From: Vibrio syngnathi
Lineage (GTDB): Bacteria > Pseudomonadota > Gammaproteobacteria > Enterobacterales > Vibrionaceae
Assembly: GCF_002119525.1 (NCBI RefSeq)
Contig: NZ_CP017916.1
Coordinates: 1,674,001 to 1,738,000 of the forward strand
DNA length: 64,000 bases
Direction: 5' to 3'
Part shown: positions 26,006-38,100 of the stretch, piece by piece
How positions within the stretch are numbered: the first letter of the stretch is position 1
Layout: every line of letters starts with the position of its first letter
The notes under the pieces: generated by a model
Seen by the model: only the letters and a program-made list of their open reading frames with translations
Database searches by the model: none
What the model was told of the DNA's origin: nothing
Made by a program: the position numbers and the translations under genes

Positions 26006-26282
26006 TAAACTCCCCTACACGTACCTCCTGCCGCTCATGATCTTTAACTTGATGCATGACGACATTGTCTACTGTTGCGCTCGGTGGTCCAAGATTAAGC
26101 CAAGCGTGTAACTTCTCAAGTTTCAGCACCTCTCCGACCGCTAACACTTCAACTCGACCATCATTTAGGTTCTTTGCATAGCCGGAAATGCCCAAATCCA
26201 GCGCCTGCCTACTGGTGTGATAACGAAATCCAACACACTGAACTACGCCTGACACGACAAAAATATACTGCAGAGTTTCCAT
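25995..26282 (-). CDS. acyP: Acylphosphatase
   Basis: A small (95 residues) enzyme that hydrolyses acyl phosphates such as acetyl or carbamoyl phosphate. The acylphosphatase fold signature [12 protein letters not shown] contains catalytic Arg20, and [13 protein letters not shown] contains catalytic Asn38; the 18-residue spacing equals that of the family. It is the homologue of E. coli YccX in the same neighbourhood, convergent with tusE. The last residues (VGEFKIL) are slightly shorter than the usual FxIRY ending. Confidence 0.92.
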   Translation of the reverse strand: METLQYIFVVSGVVQCVGFRYHTSRQALDLGISGYAKNLNDGRVEVLAVGEVLKLEKLHAWLNLGPPSATVDNVVMHQVKDHERQEVRVGEFKIL

Positions 26283-26370
26283 AACGTTGCCTCATAAATT
26301 ATATGGATGATATAGTTGCGATTCTATTCATTCACCATTTATTGGTGGGCTTACTTCGAGTATTACAATT

Positions 26371-27774
26371 ATGAAAGAAATCCCGTTTCGTTGGATTGAC
26401 AAATATCTCATTCACCTAAAAATCCAAGAAAAGTTCTATCTACTATTCTTATTACCTCTTATCGCCCTGGTTATACTGACTCTAGTTTTAGATAGCGCCG
26501 CGGACTCTTTACTTGCCCACCTTTACCAGGATGAATTGCACCTGATGAAAGGGCTGATTGAAGCTGGACAACTCACTAAAGATCAGGTGTCTCAACTCAT
26601 TAGTAATTCTGAAACCATCTCTTTAGGATATGGTGCAGGATCAGTTTCTGTAATGGATGGAGCCTTCAGTTTAGTCGCAAGCCATGAACAAAACCTTTGG
26701 TCAGCTCTTTCTACTACTCAGATTTCGATTATTGCAGTAACTCTAACGCTTATCGCTCTGGGTGTTTACTACATCATGACTTTCATCGGCGGTGCTATGT
26801 TCTCAATGAACAAAGCACTCAGCACACTTGCGAGTGGTGATTTAACTTGTCGTATGAACTACTTTTTAGTTCGCGATGAGTTCAGTGAAATTGCTATTAC
26901 TATCGATAAGGTAGCGGAGCGTGAACAGAACATGGTTCTCTCAATCCAAGAGTCTGTTGCACTCATGCAGCAGATCAGTTCGGATTTAAACCAATCAACG
27001 CAACAGAGTTCAAATATCTCTAGTAATCAACAAGAGCATTTGAATAGCCTCGCGAGCGCAACTGAACAAATGGCAGCAACGATTCGTGAAGTCGCTACCC
27101 TTGCCCATGACTCGAGCACTCAAACGATGGACGCTCGCGGTGTCGCGCAAAGTGGTCAAGTTAAGGTTTCTAATACTTTGGAATCGATCTCTAGCTTATC
27201 TCAAGAGATCCAGTCGGCTTCGCAAGCAGTAGAAGAACTTGATGCTAATGCAGCGCAGATCGATGAAGTAGTCGCAACCATCAATGGTATCTCTGAACAA
27301 ACTAACCTGTTAGCACTAAACGCTGCGATTGAAGCTGCTCGAGCTGGAGAGCAAGGCCGTGGTTTTGCAGTTGTTGCCGATGAAGTTCGCGCCCTTGCCG
27401 GACGAACTCAACAAGCGACAGTTGAAATTCAGAGCATGATAGAATCATTACAACGTAACAGCCAGTCGTTAACAAAACTGATGGAAGTGACAGTAAACAA
27501 TGCCAATGAAGGCCAAACACTGATGTCGGAAGTGAACGTTGAGATCGGTTCTTTAGCTGAGAAAAACCAGTCTATTTCTGATAGTAGTACGCAAATTGCT
27601 ACTGCTGCAGAAGAGCAAGGTGTCGTTGCGGATAATATTGCACAAAGTGTTGAAGAGATTCGTCATCAATCAGACGGCATCTGCGAGATGATCAGTAAGA
27701 GCAACTCTAACGTTGACCAACTTCGTAAGCAGAGCGATACAATGGAAGGTTTGCTGATAGGTCTTAAGGCTTAA
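26371..27774 (+). CDS. Methyl-accepting chemotaxis protein
   Basis: A 467-residue chemoreceptor. The topology is TM1 (about residues 22-40, [16 protein letters not shown]), a small periplasmic region of roughly 75 residues, TM2 (about 113-137, [20 protein letters not shown]), a HAMP region (about 140-195) and a signalling domain with the hairpin tip [20 protein letters not shown] followed by [20 protein letters not shown]. The periplasmic part is too short for a classical four-helix or Cache sensor domain, so the stimulus is unknown. The gene lies between acyP and rlmI, which are close together in E. coli, so it was inserted there in this lineage. A terminator follows at 27814. Confidence 0.92.
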   Translation: MKEIPFRWIDKYLIHLKIQEKFYLLFLLPLIALVILTLVLDSAADSLLAHLYQDELHLMKGLIEAGQLTKDQVSQLISNSETISLGYGAGSVSVMDGAFSLVASHEQNLWSALSTTQISIIAVTLTLIALGVYYIMTFIGGAMFSMNKALSTLASGDLTCRMNYFLVRDEFSEIAITIDKVAEREQNMVLSIQESVALMQQISSDLNQSTQQSSNISSNQQEHLNSLASATEQMAATIREVATLAHDSSTQTMDARGVAQSGQVKVSNTLESISSLSQEIQSASQAVEELDANAAQIDEVVATINGISEQTNLLALNAAIEAARAGEQGRGFAVVADEVRALAGRTQQATVEIQSMIESLQRNSQSLTKLMEVTVNNANEGQTLMSEVNVEIGSLAEKNQSISDSSTQIATAAEEQGVVADNIAQSVEEIRHQSDGICEMISKSNSNVDQLRKQSDTMEGLLIGLKA

Positions 27775-27813
27775 TACTGACATCTAATCACCACCTAATG
27801 ATTGTTCAATACA

Positions 27814-27833
27814 AGGGCTGCTTTTGCAGCCCT
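27814..27833 (+). terminator. Terminator after the chemoreceptor gene
   Basis: AGGGCTGC (27814-27821) pairs with GCAGCCCT (27826-27833) around TTTT, followed by TTCTTATTTG. Confidence 0.75.
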
Positions 27834-27903
27834 TTCTTATTTGCTTTTCCCTTGTACTTCCCCGACAATACCCCTCCTTCAAATTCAACAAACAGAGTAA
27901 ATT

Positions 27904-29097
27904 ATGACTCCTTCAATTCATCTAGCTAAGGGCCGTGACAAATCACTACGCCGCAAACACCCATGGGTATTTTCACGCGGTATCGATAAAGTCGAAGGCG
28001 AGCCACAATCAGGTGAAACTGTAGACGTATACGCTCAAAATGGTCAGTGGCTCGCAAAAGCGGCTTACTCGCCGGAATCTCAAATTCGAGCTCGTGTTTG
28101 GACATTTGAAAAAAAAGAAATTAACAAAGCGTTCTTCGTAAAACGAATTCAAGACGCGCAATCACTGCGTGAAGACATCATTGAGCGTGATGGTTTAACT
28201 GGCTACCGTCTTACCGCTGCAGAGTCTGATGGACTGCCAGGTATCACTATCGACAAATATCAAGACTTCTTAGTTTGCCAACTACTAAGTGCGGGCGCTG
28301 AATTCAATAAGAGCGTATTGGTTGAAGCTTTAATCGAATGCTTCCCAGACTGTAATATTTACGAGCGTTCTGACGTAGCGGTCCGTAAAAAAGAAGGCCT
28401 AGAACAAGTTGTTGGCGTACTTCACGGTGAAGAGCCACCTAAGTCAGTGGTTATTGAAGAGAACGGCGTCAAAATCAGCGTAAACATCATGGAAGGTCAC
28501 AAAACTGGCTTCTACATGGACCAACGTGACAGCCGCAAAGAATCGATGAAGTATGTTAAAGGCAAAGATGTCCTTAACTGTTTCTCTTACACTGGCGGTT
28601 TCGGCCTATACGCCCTAAAAGGTGATGCTAAGCGTGTAATCAACGCAGACGTTTCGCAGTTGGCTCTTGATACAGCTAAATTCAACGCTGAACTCAATGA
28701 ATTTGATATCTCGAAAAAACGTGCGGTATTCTTAAACGCTGATGTATTCAAACTGCTTCGTGAATACCGAGACCAAGGCACTAAGTTTGACGTTGTGATC
28801 ATGGACCCACCAAAGTTCGTTTCAAGCAAAAACAACCTAACGTCAGGCGCAAACGGCTACAAAGACGTGAACATGCTTGCAATGCAAATCCTAAACCCTG
28901 GTGGCACTCTACTCACCTACTCTTGCTCTGGCTTGATGGGCACTGATTTATTCCAAAAAATCATCGCTGACGCAGCTCTAGATGCTGGAAGAACCGTTAA
29001 ATTTGTCGAGCGCTTCGAGCAAGCAGCCGATCACCTTACAGACACCGCATACCCAGAAGGCTTCTACCTAAAAGGTTTTGCCTGTAAAGTGTTGTAA
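27904..29097 (+). CDS. rlmI: 23S rRNA m5C1962 methyltransferase RlmI
   Basis: RlmI methylates C1962 of 23S rRNA using SAM. The 397-residue product (E. coli YccW has 396) has an N-terminal PUA-type domain ([19 protein letters not shown]), the substrate-binding [14 protein letters not shown], the SAM-binding [19 protein letters not shown] and the catalytic-region motifs MDPPKFV and LTYSCSGLM, the latter holding the expected Cys. It is the last gene of the conserved yccA-tusE-acyP-rlmI group and converges on the giant adhesin. Confidence 0.95.
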   Translation: MTPSIHLAKGRDKSLRRKHPWVFSRGIDKVEGEPQSGETVDVYAQNGQWLAKAAYSPESQIRARVWTFEKKEINKAFFVKRIQDAQSLREDIIERDGLTGYRLTAAESDGLPGITIDKYQDFLVCQLLSAGAEFNKSVLVEALIECFPDCNIYERSDVAVRKKEGLEQVVGVLHGEEPPKSVVIEENGVKISVNIMEGHKTGFYMDQRDSRKESMKYVKGKDVLNCFSYTGGFGLYALKGDAKRVINADVSQLALDTAKFNAELNEFDISKKRAVFLNADVFKLLREYRDQGTKFDVVIMDPPKFVSSKNNLTSGANGYKDVNMLAMQILNPGGTLLTYSCSGLMGTDLFQKIIADAALDAGRTVKFVERFEQAADHLTDTAYPEGFYLKGFACKVL

Positions 29098-29165
29098 CCG
29101 TAGCGTGTTGCAACCTCAATGTAAGGTCTTCTTAAGCACGATGACTTTACTAAATTAAGATATAA

Positions 29166-29189
29166 AAAAAGGGCCTTTCGGCCCTTTTT
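29166..29189. terminator. Bidirectional terminator between rlmI and the giant adhesin
   Basis: AAAAAGGGCC (29166-29175) pairs with GGCCCTTTTT (29180-29189) around TTTC. The adhesin stop codon begins at 29194, only a few bases away on the minus strand. Confidence 0.92.
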
Positions 29190-29191
29190 GT

Positions 29192-32100
29192 TTAGTTGTC
29201 GTAGATTTTCAATATATCGTTTAATAGTCCACTCACATCTGAGATGGAACCGTTTGAGATATAACTATCAAATTGTTCAGCGCTATCTTGCAATATGATC
29301 TCCTGAGTTTTTCCACCATCTGTCACAGTCAACTTAAGATCTGCCGTTGACATATTGTCACCACCTTCGAGAGAAATACCAATCTTACTGCTTTGAAGTA
29401 GGCTATTAATGCTGTCAGAAGAGTCTGTATGAAGTAGATCGGAAATATCTATTTTATCAGCACCCTTAGTAAAGTCTGTAATTGTGTCTTTCTCACCATT
29501 ACGGACACCAGAACCTTGATCGACAAACTTGAAGATATCATCATCACTACCGCCGGTTAAAATATCGTTACCAATACCACCGATAAGAATATCATCGCCA
29601 GCTCCGCCTTTAAGTGTATCGTGACCCGTGCCGCCTCGAAGGCCATCGGTACCTTCACCGCCGTCAATGACGTCATCGCCTGACCCGCCAAATATAACGT
29701 CTGAGCCACCTTCTCCGTAGATATAGTCACTACCGCCGCCACCATGAGCAACATCCAAGTTTGCTGTACTGTTATTAGTAGCAGCAATCTCACTATCTTC
29801 ACCTTGGTTAGGGTTAAGTATTACGTTCGAATCGCGACCTTGAGTGAAAACATCTTTAATATAAGTGTTTATCGCATCTTGGTTAGACGCTTGCCCAGTA
29901 TTTTGGTCCAAGACAGCATGACTATCACCAAGATAAATCACATCATCGCCCTGGCCAGTCCAAACAGCATCGCCAGCATCACCAACATTGATTGAAACAC
30001 CTTTATTGATATCAACATTGTCTACAATCTTGTTGTAACCTGCTTGTCCATTGGTTACTGCAGGTGATCCTATCCAACTCAAATTATCATGAAGAACTTT
30101 AACAGAATCGATCATCTTGCCTGTAGACGACACATCTACGCTGCCTTTTGAACCCATAACATCAAATGAAATATGACTGCTACTTGTATCACCATCACCA
30201 TCTTTCAATGTGTAATCGAAGTCTACGGTTTCAGGTCTAGCTTGTGGTTTGCCACCAAATTTGTACGAACCCGTATCCATATCGATACTCAAAGTGTACT
30301 TGCCATCGACCGTAACTTTTAACTCGTTTGTTGATTCATTTTTGGTAAAGCTGATCTTAGAGTTCTGCCCGATAGAACGAATAGTTGTGCCATCAAAATT
30401 GAACGTGACTCCATCAATAACTAACTGGCTAACATAACCACCATCAGCGCCAAAGCCACCATCTTGAGTTAAATGGCCGGACACTGTTTTAATGATAGAT
30501 TGAGTAAGCACATCAGATAATCCATTTGCATCTTTAATAATAATTGCATCAGTATCTGCTCCTGACGAACTTCCTTTCGTGCCATCATAAGACACTCTAT
30601 CAATTTGTCCGGAGTCGTTTAGGCTACCACTACTATTGATACCTATAGATTGGGATGTAATACCGTTAGATATAAGGTGATTAGCCCATTTTGTTTCTTC
30701 ATTATCACTAATTGTTGCATCGTCGTGCCCATCTTGAGGCTTACCATCTGAGATGAAATAGCTGACATTATTTGCATTGTCTAGTTGCAAGTGTTCATCA
30801 TGGTCCCAAGATTGACGAGCTTTTTTAACCGCATCATCATAATCGGTACCACCACCTGCAGTCAGTCTATTAACTAAATATTTAGCCTCAGATACTGTCA
30901 TCCAAGCGCGACCATTAAACTCTAAACGAGTCGATCTACTATTGAAATCTATTAACTGGACTCTTACATCACCCATATCATGATACTGATCGAGCATCTT
31001 AGATACAGCAGCCTTCATAATAGCAAGTTTACCGTTAGAACTATTACTCATAGAACCCGATGTATCAAGAATCAGCTGAACGTTAGTATTTGACTTAGTT
31101 TCAGGCGAAACAGAGATGTCTATATTTTTCGCAACAGGTTGATCATCTTCTATCGAGACCGATATCTGCCCACCAGTGCTTGTCAGACCCGACGTGTCTT
31201 TAGCTATTACAGGAATCTGAAGAACTAGACTATCTTCACCGTTAACGTTCGTATGATCAACTGGCCCTTTTAAATGAATCTCGTAATGTCCGTCACTAGT
31301 CAACGTCGCTTCAATCACATTCTGTCCATTAGCCGAACCAACCAGCGTGTGACCACCGTTCGATACATTCCAAGTAACAAGGCTACCACTTGATGTAAGA
31401 GGCTGACCTGTAGATGTTGTAATGTTAATTGTGCTTGTTTCACTAAATACTGTGTCATGCAAGTTATTATTAGCGTCGGTAATAACTAGGTCACCCTGAA
31501 TCGAATAAGCATCCGTTGAATCTGTAGGTAAACCGTTATTATCAGGGATACCATTCATTAAACCTTCTTCAGACAGGCTTACCGACTGATTCCTAACAAT
31601 AGGAGCAACTTCATTATCTAGTATTGAGCCAGTACCTGTATCACCGCCAATACTGATCGTGTAATTTTCGGTATTTTCTACAAGAACATCATCTAATGTA
31701 GGAACAATGACCTTAAAGTTAGATACATGTTTAGGCACTATAATAAATTGTTTATCAGCACTCAGTTTAACGCCATCCGTAAACGAAATGTCTGCTTTTT
31801 TAACATCACTACTATTTGGGAAGTTAAATGAATATTTAACTTCTATATCAGAAGAACCTGTAAGTGCAACGCTGTACTCCAACACACCACCTTCTTTAAC
31901 AGCAAGAGCATCGGACACACTTATTGCGGGTTTATCAGAAGCATCTTCATTTATAGAGCCCGTAGCTGATACACCATGCTGACCGTGATTAATGATTACA
32001 TCTTTACTAGCATCAGTTGAAGATTGGAAAGGTATCTCACTCAACTTAATCCCAAAGTCTTCTGATGTTTCGAAACGGTTATCATTTACTGTATCTACAT

Positions 32101-35100
32101 TAACTTTGAAATCCGTAACTCTCGCAGGAAGCGTGAATGTGCCATCCACTTCATTTACCGAAATAGTCTTAATCACTCCGCCAGAAACATAAGTGACTGT
32201 AACCCCAGCAAACGGTTTACTAATGTCCGCGGCTAAATCCTCAAGGTTTGCTTTGCCAACGCCATTAGAAAATTCAAACTCGACTTTCATCTCAATCGAG
32301 GCTTCAGACACCTTCGATAGTTGCCCATCAAATACGGCCGTGTTTCCTTCATCAACAGCATTAGCATTCGTCAATGTAAGCGTAGGGTTATCTGTATGAT
32401 CTAACTTGATTGTACCCTGACCTTTCAGATCAGAATTAGCTTCATCAATACTTGACGTTCCGCCGACCTGAGATTTTGTATCTACAATGTGTAGTCCAAA
32501 ACGTTCAGTCCATTCAAATTTATCGTCTTGCACGGTTTGAACTGTTACACGAAGCTCAGTTCTTCCTGCCGGAATTTCTACATAACCGTTAACGACGTTA
32601 GCAACTTGGAATACACCGTTAGCATCTTTGTATTCGTAAGTTAGGCTATTGGTATCAATATCATCAAATTCGGTATCGTAACCATTCGTTGTCGCTTCAA
32701 ATTTAACATACTGTTTTTCAGACGAAGCTTCATTTAATGTCACTTTAAAGGATGCTTTATCACCTTCATTCACAGGCACAGCATCGTGTACTTTGATTGT
32801 TACGTCGTTGTCTTTGATTGAACTAACAGCCCTATTTGAACCATTTAGACCAGGCTTCGCTTGTTCGAAGACCGAGCCTGTGTCCAAATTTGAAATTGTA
32901 ACAGCTAACTCTTCTTGTGTTTCTTTCAAAGGATCATTAATCGTCTGCACTTTGAAGCTGGTGCTGTTGCCCGTCACCGTTACGCTGCTTGGTAAGAGAC
33001 TGGTGTCCGCGCCGCCTGCCGCTGCGCCACTCCAGTTCAGAGCCACGTCCACCGATTGACCCGCTGGTACGTCGACCACGTTGCCGGCCTTGTCCACTAA
33101 CGTGATGGTGTACGTCAGTTCGCCACCTTCCGTCACGCTCGCTTGGTCTACGCTGATTTGCGCAAACACCGTGTCTTTCGGATTTGGATCCGTTGGGTCT
33201 GTTGTGGTTTCGTCAGTGATGGTGCTGTTCGCTTGACCGGCATTACCGGCGGCTGCCGCCACTTGCTCAAAGCTGTTGTCGGTGTCGGTCACGCCCGTCA
33301 CTTGAACGTTCAGCGCTTCGCTGCCTTCATTCAACGCATCGTCGGTTGTCTGCACTTTAAAGTTGGCGCTGTGGTTGCCGCCCGTTACCGTTACGCTGCT
33401 TGGTAAGAGACTGGTGTCCGCGCCGCCTGCCGCTGCGCCACTCCAGTTCAGAGCCACGTCCACCGATTGACCCGCTGGCACGTCAACCACGTTGCCGGCC
33501 TTGTCCACTAACGTGATGGTGTACGTCAGTTCGCCACCTTCCGTCACGCTCGCTTGGTCTACGCTGATTTGCGCAAACACCGTGTCTTTCGGATTTGGAT
33601 CCGTTGGGTCTGTTGTGGTTTCGTCAGTGATGGTGCTGTTCGCTTGACCGGCATTACCGGCGGCTGCCGCCACTTGCTCAAAGCTGTTGTCGGTGTCGGT
33701 CACGCCCGTCACTTGAACGTTCAGCGCTTCGCTGCCTTCATTCAACGCATCGTCGGTTGTCTGCACTTTAAAGTTGGCGCTGTGGTTGCCGCCCGTTACC
33801 GTTACGCTGCTTGGTAAGAGACTGGTGTCCGCGCCGCCTGCCGCTGCGCCACTCCAGTTCAGAGCCACGTCCACCGATTGACCCGCTGGCACGTCGACCA
33901 CGTTGCCGGCCTTGTCCACTAACGTGATGGTGTACGTCAGTTCGCCACCTTCCGTCACGCTCGCTTGGTCTACGCTGATTTGCGCAAACACCGTGTCTTT
34001 CGGATTTGGATCCGTTGGGTCTGTTGTGGTTTCGTCAGTGATGGTGCTGTTCGCTTGACCCGCATTACCGGCGGCTGCCGCCACTTGCTCAAAGCTGTTG
34101 TCGGTGTCGGTCACGCCCGTCACTTGAACGTTCAGCGCTTCGCTGCCTTCATTCAACGCATCGTCGGTTGTCTGCACTTTAAAGTTGGCGCTGTGGTTGC
34201 CGCCCGTTACCGTTACGCTGCTTGGTAAGAGACTGGTGTCCGCGCCGCCTGCCGCTGCGCCACTCCAGTTCAGAGCCACGTCCACCGATTGACCCGCTGG
34301 TACGTCGACCACGTTGCCGGCCTTGTCCACTAACGTGATGGTGTACGTCAGTTCGCCACCTTCCGTCACGCTCGCTTGGTCTACGCTGATTTGCGCAAAC
34401 ACCGTGTCTTTCGGATTTGGATCCGTTGGGTCTGTTGTGGTTTCGTCAGTGATGGTGCTGTTCGCTTGACCGGCATTACCGGCGGCTGCCGCCACTTGCT
34501 CAAAGCTGTTGTCGGTGTCGGTCACGCCCGTCACTTGAACGTTCAGCGCTTCGCTGCCTTCATTCAACGCATCGTCGGTTGTCTGCACTTTAAAGTTGGC
34601 GCTGTGGTTGCCGCCCGTTACCGTTACGCTGCTTGGTAAGAGACTGGTGTCCGCGCCGCCTGCCGCTGCGCCACTCCAGTTCAGAGCCACGTCCACCGAT
34701 TGACCCGCTGGTACGTCAACCACGTTGCCGGCCTTGTCCACTAACGTGATGGTGTACGTCAGTTCGCCACCTTCCGTCACGCTCGCTTGGTCTACGCTGA
34801 TTTGCGCAAACACCGTGTCTTTCGGATTTGGATCCGTTGGGTCTGTTGTGGTTTCGTCAGTGATGGTGCTGTTCGCTTGACCCGCATTACCGGCGGCTGC
34901 CGCCACTTGCTCAAAGCTGTTGTCGGTGTCGGTCACGCCCGTCACTTGAACGTTCAGCGCTTCGCTGCCTTCATTCAACGCATCGTCGGTTGTCTGCACT
35001 TTAAAGTTGGCGCTGTGGTTGCCGCCCGTTACCGTTACGCTGCTTGGTAAGAGACTGGTGTCCGCGCCGCCTGCCGCTGCGCCACTCCAGTTCAGAGCCA

Positions 35101-38100
35101 CGTCCACCGATTGACCCGCTGGTACGTCGACCACGTTGCCGGCCTTGTCCACTAACGTGATGGTGTACGTCAGTTCGCCACCTTCCGTCACGCTCGCTTG
35201 GTCTACGCTGATTTGCGCAAACACCGTGTCTTTCGGATTTGGATCCGTTGGGTCTGTTGTGGTTTCGTCAGTGATGGTGCTGTTCGCTTGACCGGCATTA
35301 CCGGCGGCTGCCGCCACTTGCTCAAAGCTGTTGTCGGTGTCGGTCACGCCCGTCACTTGAACGTTCAGCGCTTCGCTGCCTTCATTCAACGCATCGTCGG
35401 TTGTCTGCACTTTAAAGTTGGCGCTGTGGTTGCCGCCCGTTACCGTTACGCTGCTTGGTAAGAGACTGGTGTCCGCGCCGCCTGCCGCTGCGCCACTCCA
35501 GTTCAGAGCCACGTCCACCGATTGACCCGCTGGTACGTCAACCACGTTGCCGGCCTTGTCCACTAACGTGATGGTGTACGTCAGTTCGCCACCTTCCGTC
35601 ACGCTCGCTTGGTCTACGCTGATTTGCGCAAACACCGTGTCTTTCGGATTTGGATCCGTTGGGTCTGTTGTGGTTTCGTCAGTGATGGTGCTGTTCGCTT
35701 GACCCGCATTACCGGCGGCTGCCGCCACTTGCTCAAAGCTGTTGTCGGTGTCGGTCACGCCCGTCACTTGAACGTTCAGCGCTTCGCTGCCTTCATTCAA
35801 CGCATCGTCGGTTGTCTGCACTTTAAAGTTGGCGCTGTGGTTGCCGCCCGTTACCGTTACGCTGCTTGGTAAGAGACTGGTGTCCGCGCCGCCTGCCGCT
35901 GCGCCACTCCAGTTCAGAGCCACGTCCACCGATTGACCCGCTGGCACGTCGACCACGTTGCCGGCCTTGTCCACTAACGTGATGGTGTACGTCAGTTCGC
36001 CACCTTCCGTCACGCTCGCTTGGTCTACGCTGATTTGCGCAAACACCGTGTCTTTCGGATTTGGATCCGTTGGGTCTGTTGTGGTTTCGTCAGTGATGGT
36101 GCTGTTCGCTTGACCCGCATTACCGGCGGCTGCCGCCACTTGCTCAAAGCTGTTGTCGGTGTCGGTCACGCCCGTCACTTGAACGTTCAGCGCTTCGCTG
36201 CCTTCATTCAACGCATCGTCGGTTGTCTGCACTTTAAAGTTGGCGCTGTGGTTGCCGCCCGTTACCGTTACGCTGCTTGGTAAGAGACTGGTGTCCGCGC
36301 CGCCTGCCGCTGCGCCACTCCAGTTCAGAGCCACGTCCACCGATTGACCCGCTGGCACGTCGACCACGTTGCCGGCCTTGTCCACTAACGTGATGGTGTA
36401 CGTCAGTTCGCCACCTTCCGTCACGCTCGCTTGGTCTACGCTGATTTGCGCAAACACCGTGTCTTTCGGATTTGGATCCGTTGGGTCTGTTGTGGTTTCG
36501 TCAGTGATGGTGCTGTTCGCTTGACCCGCATTACCGGCGGCTGCCGCCACTTGCTCAAAGCTGTTGTCGGTGTCGGTCACGCCCGTCACTTGAACGTTCA
36601 GCGCTTCGCTGCCTTCATTCAACGCATCGTCGGTTGTCTGCACTTTAAAGTTGGCGCTGTGGTTGCCGCCCGTTACCGTTACGCTGCTTGGTAAGAAACT
36701 GGTGTCCGCGCCGCCTGCCGCTGCGCCACTCCAGTTCAGAGCCACGTCCACCGATTGACCCGCTGGTACGTCAACCACGTTGCCGGCCTTGTCCACTAAC
36801 GTGATGGTGTACGTCAGTTCGCCACCTTCCGTCACGCTCGCTTGGTCTACGCTGATTTGCGCAAACACCGTGTCTTTCGGATTTGGATCCGTTGGGTCTG
36901 TTGTGGTTTCGTCAGTGATGGTGCTGTTCGCTTGACCCGCATTACCGGCGGCTGCCGCCACTTGCTCAAAGCTGTTGTCGGTGTCGGTCACGCCCGTCAC
37001 TTGAACGTTCAGCGCTTCGCTGCCTTCATTCAACGCATCGTCGGTTGTCTGCACTTTAAAGTTGGCGCTGTGGTTGCCGCCCGTTACCGTTACGCTGCTT
37101 GGTAAGAGACTGGTGTCCGCGCCGCCTGCCGCTGCGCCACTCCAGTTCAGAGCCACGTCCACCGATTGACCCGCTGGCACGTCGACCACGTTGCCGGCCT
37201 TGTCCACTAACGTGATGGTGTACGTCAGTTCGCCACCTTCCGTCACGCTCGCTTGGTCTACGCTGATTTGCGCAAACACCGTGTCTTTCGGATTTGGATC
37301 CGTTGGGTCTGTTGTGGTTTCGTCAGTGATGGTGCTGTTCGCTTGACCGGCATTACCGGCGGCTGCCGCCACTTGCTCAAAGCTGTTGTCGGTGTCGGTC
37401 ACGCCCGTCACTTGAACGTTCAGCGCTTCGCTGCCTTCATTCAACGCATCGTCGGTTGTCTGCACTTTAAAGTTGGCGCTGTGGTTGCCGCCCGTTACCG
37501 TTACGCTGCTTGGTAAGAGACTGGTGTCCGCGCCGCCTGCCGCTGCGCCACTCCAGTTCAGAGCCACGTCCACCGATTGACCCGCTGGCACGTCGACCAC
37601 GTTGCCGGCCTTGTCCACTAACGTGATGGTGTACGTCAGTTCGCCACCTTCCGTCACGCTCGCTTGGTCTACGCTGATTTGCGCAAACACCGTGTCTTTC
37701 GGATTTGGATCCGTTGGGTCTGTTGTGGTTTCGTCAGTGATGGTGCTGTTCGCTTGACCCGCATTACCGGCGGCTGCCGCCACTTGCTCAAAGCTGTTGT
37801 CGGTGTCGGTCACGCCCGTCACTTGAACGTTCAGCGCTTCGCTGCCTTCATTCAACGCATCGTCGGTTGTCTGCACTTTAAAGTTGGCGCTGTGGTTGCC
37901 GCCCGTTACCGTTACGCTGCTTGGTAAGAGACTGGTGTCCGCGCCGCCTGCCGCTGCGCCACTCCAGTTCAGAGCCACGTCCACCGATTGACCCGCTGGC
38001 ACGTCGACCACGTTGCCGGCCTTGTCCACTAACGTGATGGTGTACGTCAGTTCGCCACCTTCCGTCACGCTCGCTTGGTCTACGCTGATTTGCGCAAACA

